In this document: piece after piece, positions 35,004-43,748 of the stretch
Layout of the letters: each line of letters opens with the position of its first letter
Numbering within the stretch: the first letter of the stretch is position 1
Assembly: GCF_052119425.1 (NCBI RefSeq)
Contig: NZ_JBQKFH010000012.1
Coordinates: 1-64,000 of the forward strand
DNA: 64,000 nucleotides
Reading direction: 5' to 3'
Origin: Enterococcus_E cecorum_C
GTDB taxonomy: Bacteria > Bacillota > Bacilli > Lactobacillales > Enterococcaceae
Position numbers and translations under genes: made by a program
Notes under the pieces: generated by a model
Told to the model about the DNA's origin: nothing
The model's database searches: none
Seen by the model: only the letters and a program-made list of their open reading frames with translations

Positions 35004-35756
35004 TTATTTTAAATCTAGTTCAACTGGGCAATGGTCGCTTCCCAAAATATCGGTATGAATTTTGGCATCCACTAAGCGGTTCTTTAGATCATCGGAAACC
35101 ACAAAATAGTCAATCCGCCATCCTGCATTATTTTTCCGAGCATTAAAACGATAACTCCACCAAGAATAAATACCTTCTTGATCAGGATAAAAATGACGGA
35201 AAGTATCGATATAGCCATTATTCAATAGTTGACTGAATTTTTCACGTTCTTCAATGGTAAAACCAGCATTGCGTTGGTTGGTTTTCCAATTTTTTAAGTC
35301 AATATTTTCGTGGGCGACATTTAAATCTCCACACAAGATAACTCCTTTTTGCTCCTTAAGTCCATTTAAATACGCTAAAAACGCCTCTTCCCAAGTCATG
35401 CGATAGTCCAAGCGTTTTAGTTCATTTTGAGAATTTGGTGTATAGCAAGTGACCAAATAGTAATCTGGATATTCAAGTGTGATGACGCGGCCTTCATGAT
35501 CGTGTTCTTCCACACCGATTCCTAATTGCACCGATAAAGGCTCATGCTTGGTAAAAATCGCAGTGCCTGAATAACCTTTCTTTTCGGCATAATTCCAATA
35601 TTGATAATATCCTGGCAAATCTAACTCAATTTGACCTTCTTGTAATTTGGTTTCTTGTAGGCAGAAAAAGTCCGCATCGAGTTGCTTGAAGTCTTCTAAA
35701 AAGTTTTTCTTAACGATGGCTCTTAGTCCATTGACATTCCATGAGATGAATTTCAT
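35004..35756 (-). CDS. exoA: Exodeoxyribonuclease III / AP endonuclease
   Basis: ExoA cuts DNA at abasic sites and trims 3' ends in base-excision repair. The 250 residues contain the family motifs SWNVNGLRA (N7), LQETKL (E34), GDLNVAH (D/N pair), GWRIDYF and the terminal GSDHCPVEL with the catalytic D-H. It is a single gene that converges with the Bce permease gene. Uracil glycosylase Ung, which makes its substrate sites, lies 9 kb away. Confidence 0.96.
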   Translation of the reverse strand: MKFISWNVNGLRAIVKKNFLEDFKQLDADFFCLQETKLQEGQIELDLPGYYQYWNYAEKKGYSGTAIFTKHEPLSVQLGIGVEEHDHEGRVITLEYPDYYLVTCYTPNSQNELKRLDYRMTWEEAFLAYLNGLKEQKGVILCGDLNVAHENIDLKNWKTNQRNAGFTIEEREKFSQLLNNGYIDTFRHFYPDQEGIYSWWSYRFNARKNNAGWRIDYFVVSDDLKNRLVDAKIHTDILGSDHCPVELDLK

Positions 35757-35840
35757 AGCACTTCCTCATTTCTTTTGTTATGTTCTTTTATTTTAACGCA
35801 AGATGTCGTAGAATGGAAGAAAAAGGGTTAGGTGAGAAAA

Positions 35841-36749
35841 ATGCTAAAAATCGGTGTATTAGGCTTAGGTTCGATTGCGCAAAAAGCCTATTTACCAGTC
35901 TATGTAAAAAGTAATCAACGGGCAACTTTTGTCTATGCTACAAGAAATCAAGAAGTACAGGCACAATTAACGGAAAAGTATCGTTTACCCCAGATTTATG
36001 ATACTTTAGATGATTTAATTGAACAAAAAATTGATGCGTGTATGATTCACACGGCGACGCATACCCATATTGAAATGATTGAAAAATGTCTCTCACACGG
36101 CATTCATGTCTATGTGGATAAACCAATCAGTGAAGACATTACAGAGGTCAGACGCATGTATGAGCTTGCAAAGCGTAAAAATTGTTTGCTTATCGTAGGG
36201 TTTAATCGTCGTTTAGCCCCATTTGTACAACAGTTAAAACAATTACCTGAAAAGCGTGTGTTGACTTTGAGTAAGAATCGAATTGGCAAAGCGCAATCCG
36301 TTCAATTTGAGATTTATGATTTATTCTTACATATAGTGGATACGGCCAATTATTTATTAGATGAAGAAATTATTGCGATGACTAGTCACATCAAAGCTAG
36401 CGAGCAGCATTTAGAATTTGCTTCAATGACGTTAGAAACGGCCCATTCATTGGCACATTTAACGATGGATATGTTTGCTGGGGCTAATCAGGAAAATTAC
36501 CAAATCACCACGAAAAATGGGACCTATCATTTGAAAAATTTAACGGAAATGACGCAATACAATCAGTCTGGAATAACAGTGACAGGCTTTAATGATTGGC
36601 AAACGACACTTGAAAAACGTGGCTTTGAACAAGCGGTGAACCAATTTATTGATTTGTTAGAACAAGGCAATTTTCAATATGTACAACAGAAGAGTTTGCT
36701 TAGTCATGAACTCTGTGCCCAAATGCTTAAGAATTATCAAGAATCATAA
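35841..36749 (+). CDS. Gfo/Idh/MocA-family oxidoreductase
   Basis: The 302-residue protein starts with a Rossmann fold (GVLGLGSIAQKAYLP). The catalytic-region lysine lies in VDKPIS (about residue 94), followed by the alpha/beta substrate domain of the family. These enzymes oxidise or reduce sugars or inositols using NAD(P); the substrate here is unknown. ATG 35841 has AGGTGAG upstream. It is slightly shorter than the usual 330-350 residues. It lies about 80 bp before murB with no clear terminator between. Confidence 0.88.
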   Translation: MLKIGVLGLGSIAQKAYLPVYVKSNQRATFVYATRNQEVQAQLTEKYRLPQIYDTLDDLIEQKIDACMIHTATHTHIEMIEKCLSHGIHVYVDKPISEDITEVRRMYELAKRKNCLLIVGFNRRLAPFVQQLKQLPEKRVLTLSKNRIGKAQSVQFEIYDLFLHIVDTANYLLDEEIIAMTSHIKASEQHLEFASMTLETAHSLAHLTMDMFAGANQENYQITTKNGTYHLKNLTEMTQYNQSGITVTGFNDWQTTLEKRGFEQAVNQFIDLLEQGNFQYVQQKSLLSHELCAQMLKNYQES

Positions 36750-36832
36750 GAAGCGATAGTATTTTCAGTCAATTAATGATAGAATGTTTTGGTGAATAGT
36801 TACACAAAAATAGATTAGAGAGGATGTTGAGG

Positions 36833-37723
36833 GTGTTTGCATCTTTAAAAGAGATTACGATTTTAAAAAATGAACCCTTAAATAAATATACATTTACGAA
36901 GACTGGCGGACCCGCTGACTTTTTGGCCTTTCCAAAGAGTGTAACGGAAGTAAAAGCCTTACTAGAGGAATGTCGTCAAAATAATCTTCCATGGATGGTA
37001 TTAGGGAATGCCAGTAATCTAATTGTACGTGATGGCGGCATTCGTGGTTTAGTGATTATGCTAGAAAAACTAAACCACATCGAAGTTAATGGCAACCAAA
37101 TCACTTCACAAGCTGGGGCGAAATTAATCGATACCACCTATGTTGCGTTGGAACATCATCTGACAGGTTTTGAATTTGCATGTGGCATTCCTGGAAGCAT
37201 TGGTGGCGCCGTATTTATGAATGCAGGGGCTTATGGTGGCGAGATTAAAGATGTTTTTGTTTCGTGTGAAGTCTTATATCCAGATGGCCAAATCAAAACC
37301 TTAAGTGCCAAAGAGATGGACTTTAGTTATCGCCATAGTGCCATTCAAGCGCAACATTGTATTGTATTGAGTGCTACATTTGCCTTACAAGCAGGTAACT
37401 ATGCTGAAATCAAAGCAAAAATGGATGAACTAACCCATCTTAGAGCAAGCAAGCAACCATTGGAATATCCTTCTTGTGGGAGCGTCTTTAAACGTCCAGT
37501 GGGGCATTATACCGGTCCATTAATTGAGCAGGCGGGCCTTAAAGGGATGACAATCGGTGGCGCGCAAGTCTCAGAAAAACATGCGGGCTTTATTGTGAAT
37601 ATCAACCATGCCACGGCTACTGATTATGTGAATTTAATCCAGTATATTCAAAAGGTCATCAAAGAAAAATTTGATGTCACCCTTGAAACAGAAGTCCGAA
37701 TTATCGGTGAAGAAGTGCAATAA
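36833..37723 (+). CDS. murB: UDP-N-acetylenolpyruvoylglucosamine reductase MurB
   Basis: MurB reduces UDP-GlcNAc-enolpyruvate to UDP-MurNAc in peptidoglycan synthesis. The roughly 296-residue flavoprotein shows the FAD-binding TKTGGPAD segment, GNASNLIV, GIPGSIGGAVFMNAGAYGG and the catalytic YPSCGSVF(K) region of type II MurB. The start is uncertain: GTG 36833 fits the SD GAGAGG (9 nt), while ATG 36824 abuts it. murB precedes potABCD in many lactobacillales; here about 4 kb of other genes lie between them. Confidence 0.95.
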   Translation: MFASLKEITILKNEPLNKYTFTKTGGPADFLAFPKSVTEVKALLEECRQNNLPWMVLGNASNLIVRDGGIRGLVIMLEKLNHIEVNGNQITSQAGAKLIDTTYVALEHHLTGFEFACGIPGSIGGAVFMNAGAYGGEIKDVFVSCEVLYPDGQIKTLSAKEMDFSYRHSAIQAQHCIVLSATFALQAGNYAEIKAKMDELTHLRASKQPLEYPSCGSVFKRPVGHYTGPLIEQAGLKGMTIGGAQVSEKHAGFIVNINHATATDYVNLIQYIQKVIKEKFDVTLETEVRIIGEEVQ

Positions 37724-37724
37724 A

Positions 37725-37772
37725 AAAATCAGCTTTCCTACACTTATTGCGATGTAGAAAAGCTGATTTTTA
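37725..37772. terminator. Bidirectional terminator between murB and the fusB-type gene
   Basis: AAAAATCAGCTTT-CTACA pairs with TGTAG-AAAAGCTGATTTTT around a small loop. A and T tracts on both sides suit the converging genes. Confidence 0.93.
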
Positions 37773-37776
37773 TTTT

Positions 37777-38421
37777 TTAGGCTTTGGTTTTTTCCATGAA
37801 CTGGTGCATATTTTCTAATTCATGTAATTGGCAATTGCATTGATGACTATCGGTACAAATGTAGTTACCTTTTTTAGTATAGGTTCCTTCAGCCGTGGCT
37901 TTAGTGGTGGATAAAAACAAGGCGACATTCCCAATATGATTACAAATACTACAAACATTTTTGATTGTATTGGGTGACATCTGTCCGACAATCCCTTGTA
38001 GCTTATTTTGACGGTCATAGTAGAGTAAATATTTTTTCTGACTACCCGCATCGTCAAAACCAATATAGGAATAATCACGTAAATCCAACGCGTCAAAATC
38101 AGGTGCTTTTAATTTTTTTACTTTACGAAAAGCTTTCTGGACTTGTTTGGCACTAGGTTTTTCAAAGGGAATAACTAATTCTTTAATGGGTTCCAAAATC
38201 CGTTGTGCCCTTGCTTTGGTTAAACTTTTATCTAGCAATTCGCTTTTTAGTTGTTCAATTTCAGTTGGTCGATCAAAAAATAATTCATCGATTTTTTCAA
38301 AGATGAGTGCTTGATAGACTTGAATCGTTTGTAAGTCATTGACGGATTGGTAAGCATTGATTAAGTCGTTTATTTGTTGGTGTAGTGCATGATATTGATG
38401 TGGATAAATTTTCTGATTCAT
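37777..38421 (-). CDS. FusB/FusC-family EF-G-binding protein (fusidic-acid-resistance type)
   Basis: FusB-type proteins bind EF-G and help it leave the ribosome, which protects against fusidic acid. The 214-residue protein has the helical N-domain (about 1-85) and the C-terminal four-cysteine-type zinc finger: C157 and C160 in VCSICN, then C189, H193 and C195 in ICTDSHQCN. SD AAGGAG is 7 nt upstream. A promoter, a 14-codon leader ORF and a hairpin stand before it, resembling the attenuation leader of staphylococcal fusB. Whether it gives resistance or has a housekeeping role is unknown. Confidence 0.85.
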   Translation of the reverse strand: MNQKIYPHQYHALHQQINDLINAYQSVNDLQTIQVYQALIFEKIDELFFDRPTEIEQLKSELLDKSLTKARAQRILEPIKELVIPFEKPSAKQVQKAFRKVKKLKAPDFDALDLRDYSYIGFDDAGSQKKYLLYYDRQNKLQGIVGQMSPNTIKNVCSICNHIGNVALFLSTTKATAEGTYTKKGNYICTDSHQCNCQLHELENMHQFMEKTKA

Positions 38422-38449
38422 TTGATTCTCTCCTTGTGAATGTGTTAGG

Positions 38450-38477
38450 CCCTTTTAAGACGCACATCCTAAAAGGG
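38450..38477 (-). promoter_or_regulatory. Hairpin in the 5' leader of the fusB-type gene
   Basis: On the minus strand CCCTTTTA (complement 38470-38477) pairs with TAAAAGGG (complement 38450-38457) around a 12-nt loop. It begins 2 nt after the stop codon of the leader ORF and ends 14 nt before the fusB SD. No T tract follows, which favours translational rather than transcriptional control. Confidence 0.6.
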
Positions 38478-38479
38478 AA

Positions 38480-38524
38480 TTAATTGAAAAGAAAAAATTT
38501 TGTAGAAGATACATTTCGTACCAT
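38480..38524 (-). CDS. 14-codon leader peptide before the fusB-type gene
   Basis: On the minus strand an ATG with a strong SD (GGGGGTGG, about 5 nt upstream) opens a 14-codon ORF, MVRNVSSTKFFLFN, ending in TAA just before the leader hairpin. It lies between a near-consensus promoter and the fusB-type gene. Stalling of a ribosome on it could open or reshape the hairpin. As I recall, attenuation through a short leader is reported for staphylococcal fusB; use here is inferred from arrangement alone. Confidence 0.6.
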   Translation of the reverse strand: MVRNVSSTKFFLFN

Positions 38525-38555
38525 CTGACCACCCCCTATATTTTGAAACATTTCA

Positions 38556-38584
38556 AAGATAGCTGATAATTCAACACTTGTCAA
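38556..38584 (-). promoter_or_regulatory. Promoter of the leader peptide-fusB unit
   Basis: On the minus strand TTGACA (complement 38579-38584) and TATCTT (complement 38556-38561) are exactly 17 bp apart. They lie about 30 bp before the leader ORF. Confidence 0.8.
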
Positions 38585-38587
38585 GCA

Positions 38588-38622
38588 ATAAAAAAACAAC
38601 CTAGCACAAGGACTAGATTGTT
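38588..38622 (-). terminator. Terminator of the coaB-coaC-S component operon
   Basis: On the minus strand AACAATCTAG and CTAGGTTGTT pair with one mismatch-type position and an 8-nt loop, followed by a T tract. It lies just past the stop at 38628. Confidence 0.85.
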
Positions 38623-38627
38623 TCAAT

Positions 38628-39260
38628 TTAAGATTGGCGCTTCATTAATTTTAATAAAATCGTCGCAACCGCAGCTGTAAAAAGACCGGCGACAATCGCT
38701 TCAGGAATGCCCTGGGTTAGAATCACCGCATTAATGGCAGCATAGACCGCTTTGCCACCTTTGCCGATGAGTTGGGCATATTCTTTTTGGAAAAGAAAAT
38801 AGATGAAATTCATCACCAAAATCGTATTGACTAAACCACCAGATATACCTGCAATAAACAAGGCAACCGTATTGGCTTTTTGCTTTAATCCTTTTTGACA
38901 GAGTCGATACACATAATAAGGAACAATGCCAATCAAAATACGTGGAATAAAGACAACCAGTAAGGCTTTCCAACTTCCATGAGTGGTCCCAATAACTGGA
39001 ATAAAAGGTGAGAAGACAAAGGAAAGGGCAGTAGGCATAGTTGTTGCACGAATCAAGCTGATTACCCCAAAGCTTCCTCCAAGTAAGGCCCCAATTTTCG
39101 GACCTAAGACGATTGAACCAATAATAACCGGAATATGCATAGTCGTTGCATTTAACGGGCCGATTGGAATAAATCCTAAAAAGGGTACCGATGCAAGTAA
39201 AATCATAATTCCTAAAAACAATGCAGTTAAAACAAATTGAAAAGTTTTGCTTTTTTTCAA
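38628..39260 (-). CDS. ECF transporter S component, probably for pantothenate (PanT-like)
   Basis: The 210-residue protein has about six membrane helices and the S-component features of energy-coupling-factor transporters: a short N-terminal KTFQFVLTALFLGIM helix, NATTMHIPVIIGSIVLGPK and GGSFGVISL. It would capture a vitamin and use shared EcfAAT modules, not encoded here. It follows coaB and coaC, the CoA-pathway genes downstream of pantothenate, so pantothenate is the likely substrate. The substrate is thus inferred from neighbours. Confidence 0.85.
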   Translation of the reverse strand: MKKSKTFQFVLTALFLGIMILLASVPFLGFIPIGPLNATTMHIPVIIGSIVLGPKIGALLGGSFGVISLIRATTMPTALSFVFSPFIPVIGTTHGSWKALLVVFIPRILIGIVPYYVYRLCQKGLKQKANTVALFIAGISGGLVNTILVMNFIYFLFQKEYAQLIGKGGKAVYAAINAVILTQGIPEAIVAGLFTAAVATILLKLMKRQS

Positions 39261-39283
39261 CTTTATTTTTCCTTTCTTCCTTT

Positions 39284-39829
39284 TTATTTGAGCGTTTCAA
39301 TCACAGCATCTACAATCGTTTCAACTGTAGCTAAAGCGCCTTTACCATAGTCACCACAAGCAAGTAAACTTTCGCGAGGGGTGATTTCATGATAGCCAAT
39401 TTCTTTTAAATAGGCAAGATTTTTTTGGACTGCTGGATGTTGATACATTTGCGTATTCATCGCAGGAGCAATCAGTTTAGGCGTTTTTTGGGGGATAGCT
39501 AATTGAACCGTTGAGAGCAAATCATCGGCTAACCCATTCGCAAACTTCCCGATAATATTGGCACTTGCTGGCGCGACTAAAAATAAATCTGCTTGTTTGG
39601 CTAATTCAATATGATTAATCACACTTGGATCAGCTTCTTCTAAAACATCCGTATGCACTTGACGTTTAGCAAGTGATTGGAGGGTCAGTGGGGTAATAAA
39701 TTGAGTCGCACTTTGCGTCATAATAACATCGACTGCGATATTTAATTTGGTTAGTTCGTTGGTAATATCGGCAGCTTTATAAGCAGAGATACTACCTGAA
39801 ACGCCTAATATGATTCTTTTATTTTTCAA
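39284..39829 (-). CDS. coaC: Phosphopantothenoylcysteine decarboxylase CoaC
   Basis: CoaC decarboxylates 4'-phosphopantothenoylcysteine in CoA synthesis. The 181-residue flavoprotein has the N-terminal GVSGSISAYKA motif, the PASAN segment, GKFANGLADDLLS and the PAMNTQMY active-site motif, with a cysteine in ACGDYGKG. It is a stand-alone decarboxylase; in most bacteria it is fused to CoaB. It lies 3 bp after coaB. Confidence 0.95.
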   Translation of the reverse strand: MKNKRIILGVSGSISAYKAADITNELTKLNIAVDVIMTQSATQFITPLTLQSLAKRQVHTDVLEEADPSVINHIELAKQADLFLVAPASANIIGKFANGLADDLLSTVQLAIPQKTPKLIAPAMNTQMYQHPAVQKNLAYLKEIGYHEITPRESLLACGDYGKGALATVETIVDAVIETLK

Positions 39830-39832
39830 TAC

Positions 39833-40591
39833 TTATTCTTCTTTCTGTTGATAAATTTGTTGCCATTGCTTAAAAATCATTTGGGCGATTTCGGACTTTT
39901 GATATCCTTGAGCAATGACTTTACCGGTTGAATCTAATAGATAAGCGTGATGTTGTTGTGTATCGATTTCGCTTAAATCATTCGCAATGACAAAGTCTGC
40001 CTGATTTTTCTCAAGACTAGTGCGGGCGACTTGTAGTAATTTTTCCTGTGTGACATTGGCTAATAGTTTAAAACCAAAAAGTACGGTTGTGTGCTGCCAA
40101 TGCTTAATGGACTGAATTATTTTTGGCGTAGGTTGTAAACTTAAAACCAAGCCTTTTGTTTTAGAAGAGATTTTACTAGCTGTAGGATTTGCCACGGATG
40201 CAAAAAGTGCGAATAAATCTTCCTCTTGTAACTGATCTTTAGCCTTATAAGCTTGGTTTAAAGCAGTGGTTAAGGCTTCAATTGAAAGGCTGGCCTGCGT
40301 TGTGAAATCACTAATGGCCATGGTATGAATCACTGCACTATATTTTTGGGTTGTTAAGAGTTGCTCTAGACAATCATAGACTTCTTGTGTGCTATTGACT
40401 AAATGCATCTTCAAGTGTTCATCTGCTGCTGGCTTTTTGGCACTTTTAGTTACGACATAGTCAATCGTTACACCATTTTGTAAAAACACTTTAGCGATTT
40501 CAATTCCTAAGGTGCCACTGGCATGATTGGTTATGGAACGGACTTGATCGATGGGTTCACTTGTCCCACCGGCTGTGATTAAAACTTTCAT
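39833..40591 (-). CDS. coaB: Phosphopantothenate--cysteine ligase CoaB
   Basis: CoaB joins phosphopantothenate and cysteine using a nucleotide triphosphate. The 252 residues start with the VLITAGGTSEPID motif and include the RSITNHASG segment of the active site. It is the separate, streptococcal-type CoaB rather than the CoaBC fusion. It forms an operon with coaC and the S component downstream. Its start abuts the stop of the upstream oxidoreductase gene, so that gene is probably in the same transcript. Confidence 0.93.
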   Translation of the reverse strand: MKVLITAGGTSEPIDQVRSITNHASGTLGIEIAKVFLQNGVTIDYVVTKSAKKPAADEHLKMHLVNSTQEVYDCLEQLLTTQKYSAVIHTMAISDFTTQASLSIEALTTALNQAYKAKDQLQEEDLFALFASVANPTASKISSKTKGLVLSLQPTPKIIQSIKHWQHTTVLFGFKLLANVTQEKLLQVARTSLEKNQADFVIANDLSEIDTQQHHAYLLDSTGKVIAQGYQKSEIAQMIFKQWQQIYQQKEE

Positions 40592-41581
40592 TTATGCTTC
40601 CCCTATACGAATAATCGTTCTTCCTTGATGTTGACCCGCTAATAATTGCTGAGCTACTTCAGGAATTTGTTCAAGAGTTATTTCATTGATTGGTAACTTG
40701 TCTAAAAGCTGACGGTGACTTGATAAGAACGCCCAGACTTGTAGTCGTTGAGGCATTTTTGTATTGACCGAATCAATCCCTATTATTTTAATCCCCCTTA
40801 AAATAAAAGGCAAGACAGTTGTTTGGAGCTTGATTCCACCGGCATTTCCACATAAAGCTAAAGCCCCGGCATATTGCACTTGAGGAATTAATGCACTTAA
40901 TAAGTCGCCACCAACTGTATCAATGACACCGGCTATTTTTTGTTTGGCTAAAGGCTTGATTTTTTCCGGTACCCAAAGATTGGGATTTTCGATGGTTGTA
41001 GCGCCTAAGTTGAGTAACCAAGGAGCTTCTTTTCTAGAAAGGGCGATCAGATTCTTGAACCCTAGACGAGCAAGTAAACCCACAGCGATACTCCCCACAC
41101 CGCCGCTTGCACCAGTAATCACAATCGGTGCGTTTAAATCAGTCACTTGTTCCTTGATAGCTAAAACGGCTAGGGCAGCGGTAAAGCCAGCTGTCCCAAA
41201 TTGCATGGCTTGTTTTAACTCTAAATCCTCAGGTAAAGCAACCAGTTCATCCCCTTTGACAATTTGGATTTGACTAAAGCCGCCTGGTGCGCTAACTCCG
41301 AGACTATAGCCGGTTTGAAGTACTTTTTGTCCAACTTGCCATTGGGAATCATTGGAAGCAAGGACTGTCCCTGCTAAATCAATACCTGGTGTCATCGGAT
41401 ATTGACGAATCACACCGCCATTGGTTTTGAGCGCTAAAGCATCTTTATAATTGATATCTGAATAGGCGACCTTTACTGCTACTTCGCCTTCGTTTAAATC
41501 ACGTAAGCAGGCTTGCTCAATAGAAGGTACGACTTGTTCATCGATTTGTTTGACTTGTAAAAATGAATAGTTTGGATTCAT
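40592..41581 (-). CDS. MDR-type quinone oxidoreductase (YhdH/AcuI-like)
   Basis: The 329-residue protein is a zinc-free medium-chain dehydrogenase. It shows the YSDINYKDALALK motif of the YhdH/AcuI/YhfP subgroup, the PGIDLAG segment and the NADPH-binding ITGASGGVGSIAVGLL. Relatives reduce acryloyl-CoA or quinones; the substrate here is not known. ATG 41581 has GAGGTGA upstream; the longer open frame lacks an SD. It is the first gene before coaB, with no gap, an unusual partner for CoA genes. Confidence 0.88.
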   Translation of the reverse strand: MNPNYSFLQVKQIDEQVVPSIEQACLRDLNEGEVAVKVAYSDINYKDALALKTNGGVIRQYPMTPGIDLAGTVLASNDSQWQVGQKVLQTGYSLGVSAPGGFSQIQIVKGDELVALPEDLELKQAMQFGTAGFTAALAVLAIKEQVTDLNAPIVITGASGGVGSIAVGLLARLGFKNLIALSRKEAPWLLNLGATTIENPNLWVPEKIKPLAKQKIAGVIDTVGGDLLSALIPQVQYAGALALCGNAGGIKLQTTVLPFILRGIKIIGIDSVNTKMPQRLQVWAFLSSHRQLLDKLPINEITLEQIPEVAQQLLAGQHQGRTIIRIGEA

Positions 41582-41840
41582 GACATTCACCTCAAAGTAA
41601 TGCGTTTTCTTTTTATCATAACACAGCTTAAAAAACGTGCAACCATCTTTGGTCAATATATTGTAGAAAATGATTTTTGATTCTCTGAAAAAAATAGCTA
41701 GAATCTACGTTTTTTGCTTGTATTTTTTGACCTAAAGCCCTAAACTTAATGAGTATGCTGTTTGATGCAAGCAGCGAGATGAAAAAGAATGTCTGGGCAA
41801 GAAAAATAATTTGCCAAGGAAGATGAAGGGGGATTTGAGA

Positions 41841-42926
41841 TTGTCTAATAGCATTATTACGTTTAAAAATATTGTGAAACGCTATGATGATGAAATGATT
41901 TTAAAAGACATAAGCTTTGAAATTGAGGCGGGTAAATTTTATACCTTACTTGGTCCTTCTGGATGTGGAAAAACTACTATCCTACGCATTATTGCAGGGT
42001 TTACCGAAGCATCTGAAGGCGATGTCTACTTTGAAGGTAAACGCATCAATGATATTCCAGCGAACCAACGTCAAGTGAATACCGTCTTTCAAGATTATGC
42101 GCTTTTTCCACATATGAATGTATTTGAAAATGTTGCTTTCGGACTTAAAATTAAAAAATTACCGAAAGATGAAATCGCCAAAAAAGTAACTGAGGCTTTA
42201 CGCTTAGTACAATTAGCTGGCTATGAACAACGTGAAATTAGCGAAATGTCTGGTGGACAAAGACAACGAGTAGCGATTGCCCGAGCGATTGTCAATGAAC
42301 CAAAAGTCTTATTACTGGATGAACCACTCTCGGCACTGGATTTGAAGTTGCGCACAGATATGCAGTATGAGTTACGTGAATTGCAACAACGTCTAGGGAT
42401 TACCTTTATCTTTGTTACCCACGACCAAGAAGAAGCTTTGGCGATGAGTGATGAAATTTTTGTCATGAATAAAGGAGAAATCGTTCAAAGTGGGACGCCA
42501 GTAGACATTTACGATGAACCAATCAATCATTTTGTGGCTGATTTTGTTGGGGAAAGTAATATTGTCAATGGTACGATGATTGAAGATTACAAGGTTGAAT
42601 TTGTCGGTAAAGAATTTGAATGTGTTGACGGTGGGATGCGACCAAATGAACCTGTTGAAATTGTGATTCGTCCGGAAGATTTGACCTTGACCACAGCGGA
42701 CAAAGGAAAATTAGTCGTCAAAGTAGATACGCAGCTATTTAGAGGCGTTCACTATGAGATCATTTGTTATGATGAAGATGGCAATGAATGGATGGTTCAC
42801 TCTACTCGTAAGGCAAAAGTCGGCAGCCAGATTGGGTTGTACTTTGAGCCAGAAGATATCCATGTCATGCGTTTTAACGAATCAGAAGAAGACTTTGACG
42901 CTCGTTTAGAAAGCTATGAAGAGTAG
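41841..42926 (+). CDS. potA: Spermidine/putrescine ABC transporter ATPase PotA
   Basis: PotA powers polyamine uptake through PotBC. The 361 residues contain Walker A GPSGCGKTT, signature MSGGQRQR, Walker B VLLLDEPLSALD and a C-terminal TOBE/regulatory domain. It starts with TTG at 41841, with AAGGGGG 8 nt upstream; the family opening SNSIITFKNIVKRYDD fits this start. It is the first gene of potABCD. The 259-bp region upstream shows no convincing promoter. Confidence 0.95.
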   Translation: MSNSIITFKNIVKRYDDEMILKDISFEIEAGKFYTLLGPSGCGKTTILRIIAGFTEASEGDVYFEGKRINDIPANQRQVNTVFQDYALFPHMNVFENVAFGLKIKKLPKDEIAKKVTEALRLVQLAGYEQREISEMSGGQRQRVAIARAIVNEPKVLLLDEPLSALDLKLRTDMQYELRELQQRLGITFIFVTHDQEEALAMSDEIFVMNKGEIVQSGTPVDIYDEPINHFVADFVGESNIVNGTMIEDYKVEFVGKEFECVDGGMRPNEPVEIVIRPEDLTLTTADKGKLVVKVDTQLFRGVHYEIICYDEDGNEWMVHSTRKAKVGSQIGLYFEPEDIHVMRFNESEEDFDARLESYEE

Positions 42927-42938
42927 GGGGGAGATAAG

Positions 42939-43748
42939 TTGAGCAAATTAAAACAAATTTATGCGATTCCGTATGTTGCTTGGTTGCTTTTATTTGTCAT
43001 TGCCCCAGTATTACTAATTATTTATCAGTCCTTTTTTGATATTAGTGGGCATTTCACCCTCGCTAATTATGCGACTTACTTTACATCAGGCAAGTATTTG
43101 ATGATGACGCTGAATTCGATTTGGTATGCCTTTTTAATTACCTTAACCACTCTTTTGATTAGTTATCCAACGGCGTATTTTTTAACGAAATTACGGCACA
43201 AAGATTTGTTGCTACTTTTGATTATTTTACCTACATGGATTAATTTATTGCTTAAAGCCTATGCATTTATTGGTATTTTTGGGATTCATGGTAGTATTAA
43301 TCAATTCCTTTCATTCTTTGGCATTGCTCCGGTCCAAATCATGTTTACCGATTTTAGTTTTATGACGGTCGCAACTTATATTGAATTGCCATTTATGATT
43401 TTGCCAATTTTTAATGCATTAGAAGAAATCAATCCTTCGTTGTTAAATGCGAGTCGGGATTTAGGCGCGAATAACTTTGAAACTTTTAGACGCGTGATTT
43501 TTCCTCTATCCTTAAATGGGGTAAAAAGTGGGATTCAAGCGGTCTTTATTCCATCACTCTCACTCTTTATGTTAACGCGTTTGATTGGCGGAAACCGAGT
43601 GATTACGCTAGGGACAGCCATTGAAGAGCATTTCTTAGTGACGCAAAACTGGGGAATGGGTTCAACCATTGGCGTGGTCTTGATTGTAGCGATGTTCATT
43701 GTCATGATGTTAACCGCAGAAAAACGTAAAGGAGGGGCTAAAAAATGA
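42939..43748 (+). CDS. potB: Spermidine/putrescine ABC transporter permease PotB
   Basis: The 269-residue permease has six membrane helices and the EAA-type loop (SRDLGANNFETFRRVIFPLS) that contacts PotA. It starts with TTG at 42939 after GGGGGGAG. It overlaps potC by 4 nt. With PotC it forms the membrane channel of the polyamine importer. Confidence 0.95.
   Translation: MSKLKQIYAIPYVAWLLLFVIAPVLLIIYQSFFDISGHFTLANYATYFTSGKYLMMTLNSIWYAFLITLTTLLISYPTAYFLTKLRHKDLLLLLIILPTWINLLLKAYAFIGIFGIHGSINQFLSFFGIAPVQIMFTDFSFMTVATYIELPFMILPIFNALEEINPSLLNASRDLGANNFETFRRVIFPLSLNGVKSGIQAVFIPSLSLFMLTRLIGGNRVITLGTAIEEHFLVTQNWGMGSTIGVVLIVAMFIVMMLTAEKRKGGAKK

Noticed and set aside
37815..38096. Frame inside the fusB-type gene
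   Set aside because: Alternative-frame shadow; the zinc-finger and helical motifs are in the longer frame.
38731..39300. 189-codon frame overlapping the ECF S component in another frame
   Set aside because: Rich in aromatic and cysteine residues from out-of-frame reading of a membrane protein; the correct frame is a clear S component.
41680..41694. CodY-box-like sequence upstream of potA
   Set aside because: Four mismatches to AATTTTCWGAAAATT in an AT-rich gap; not better than chance.
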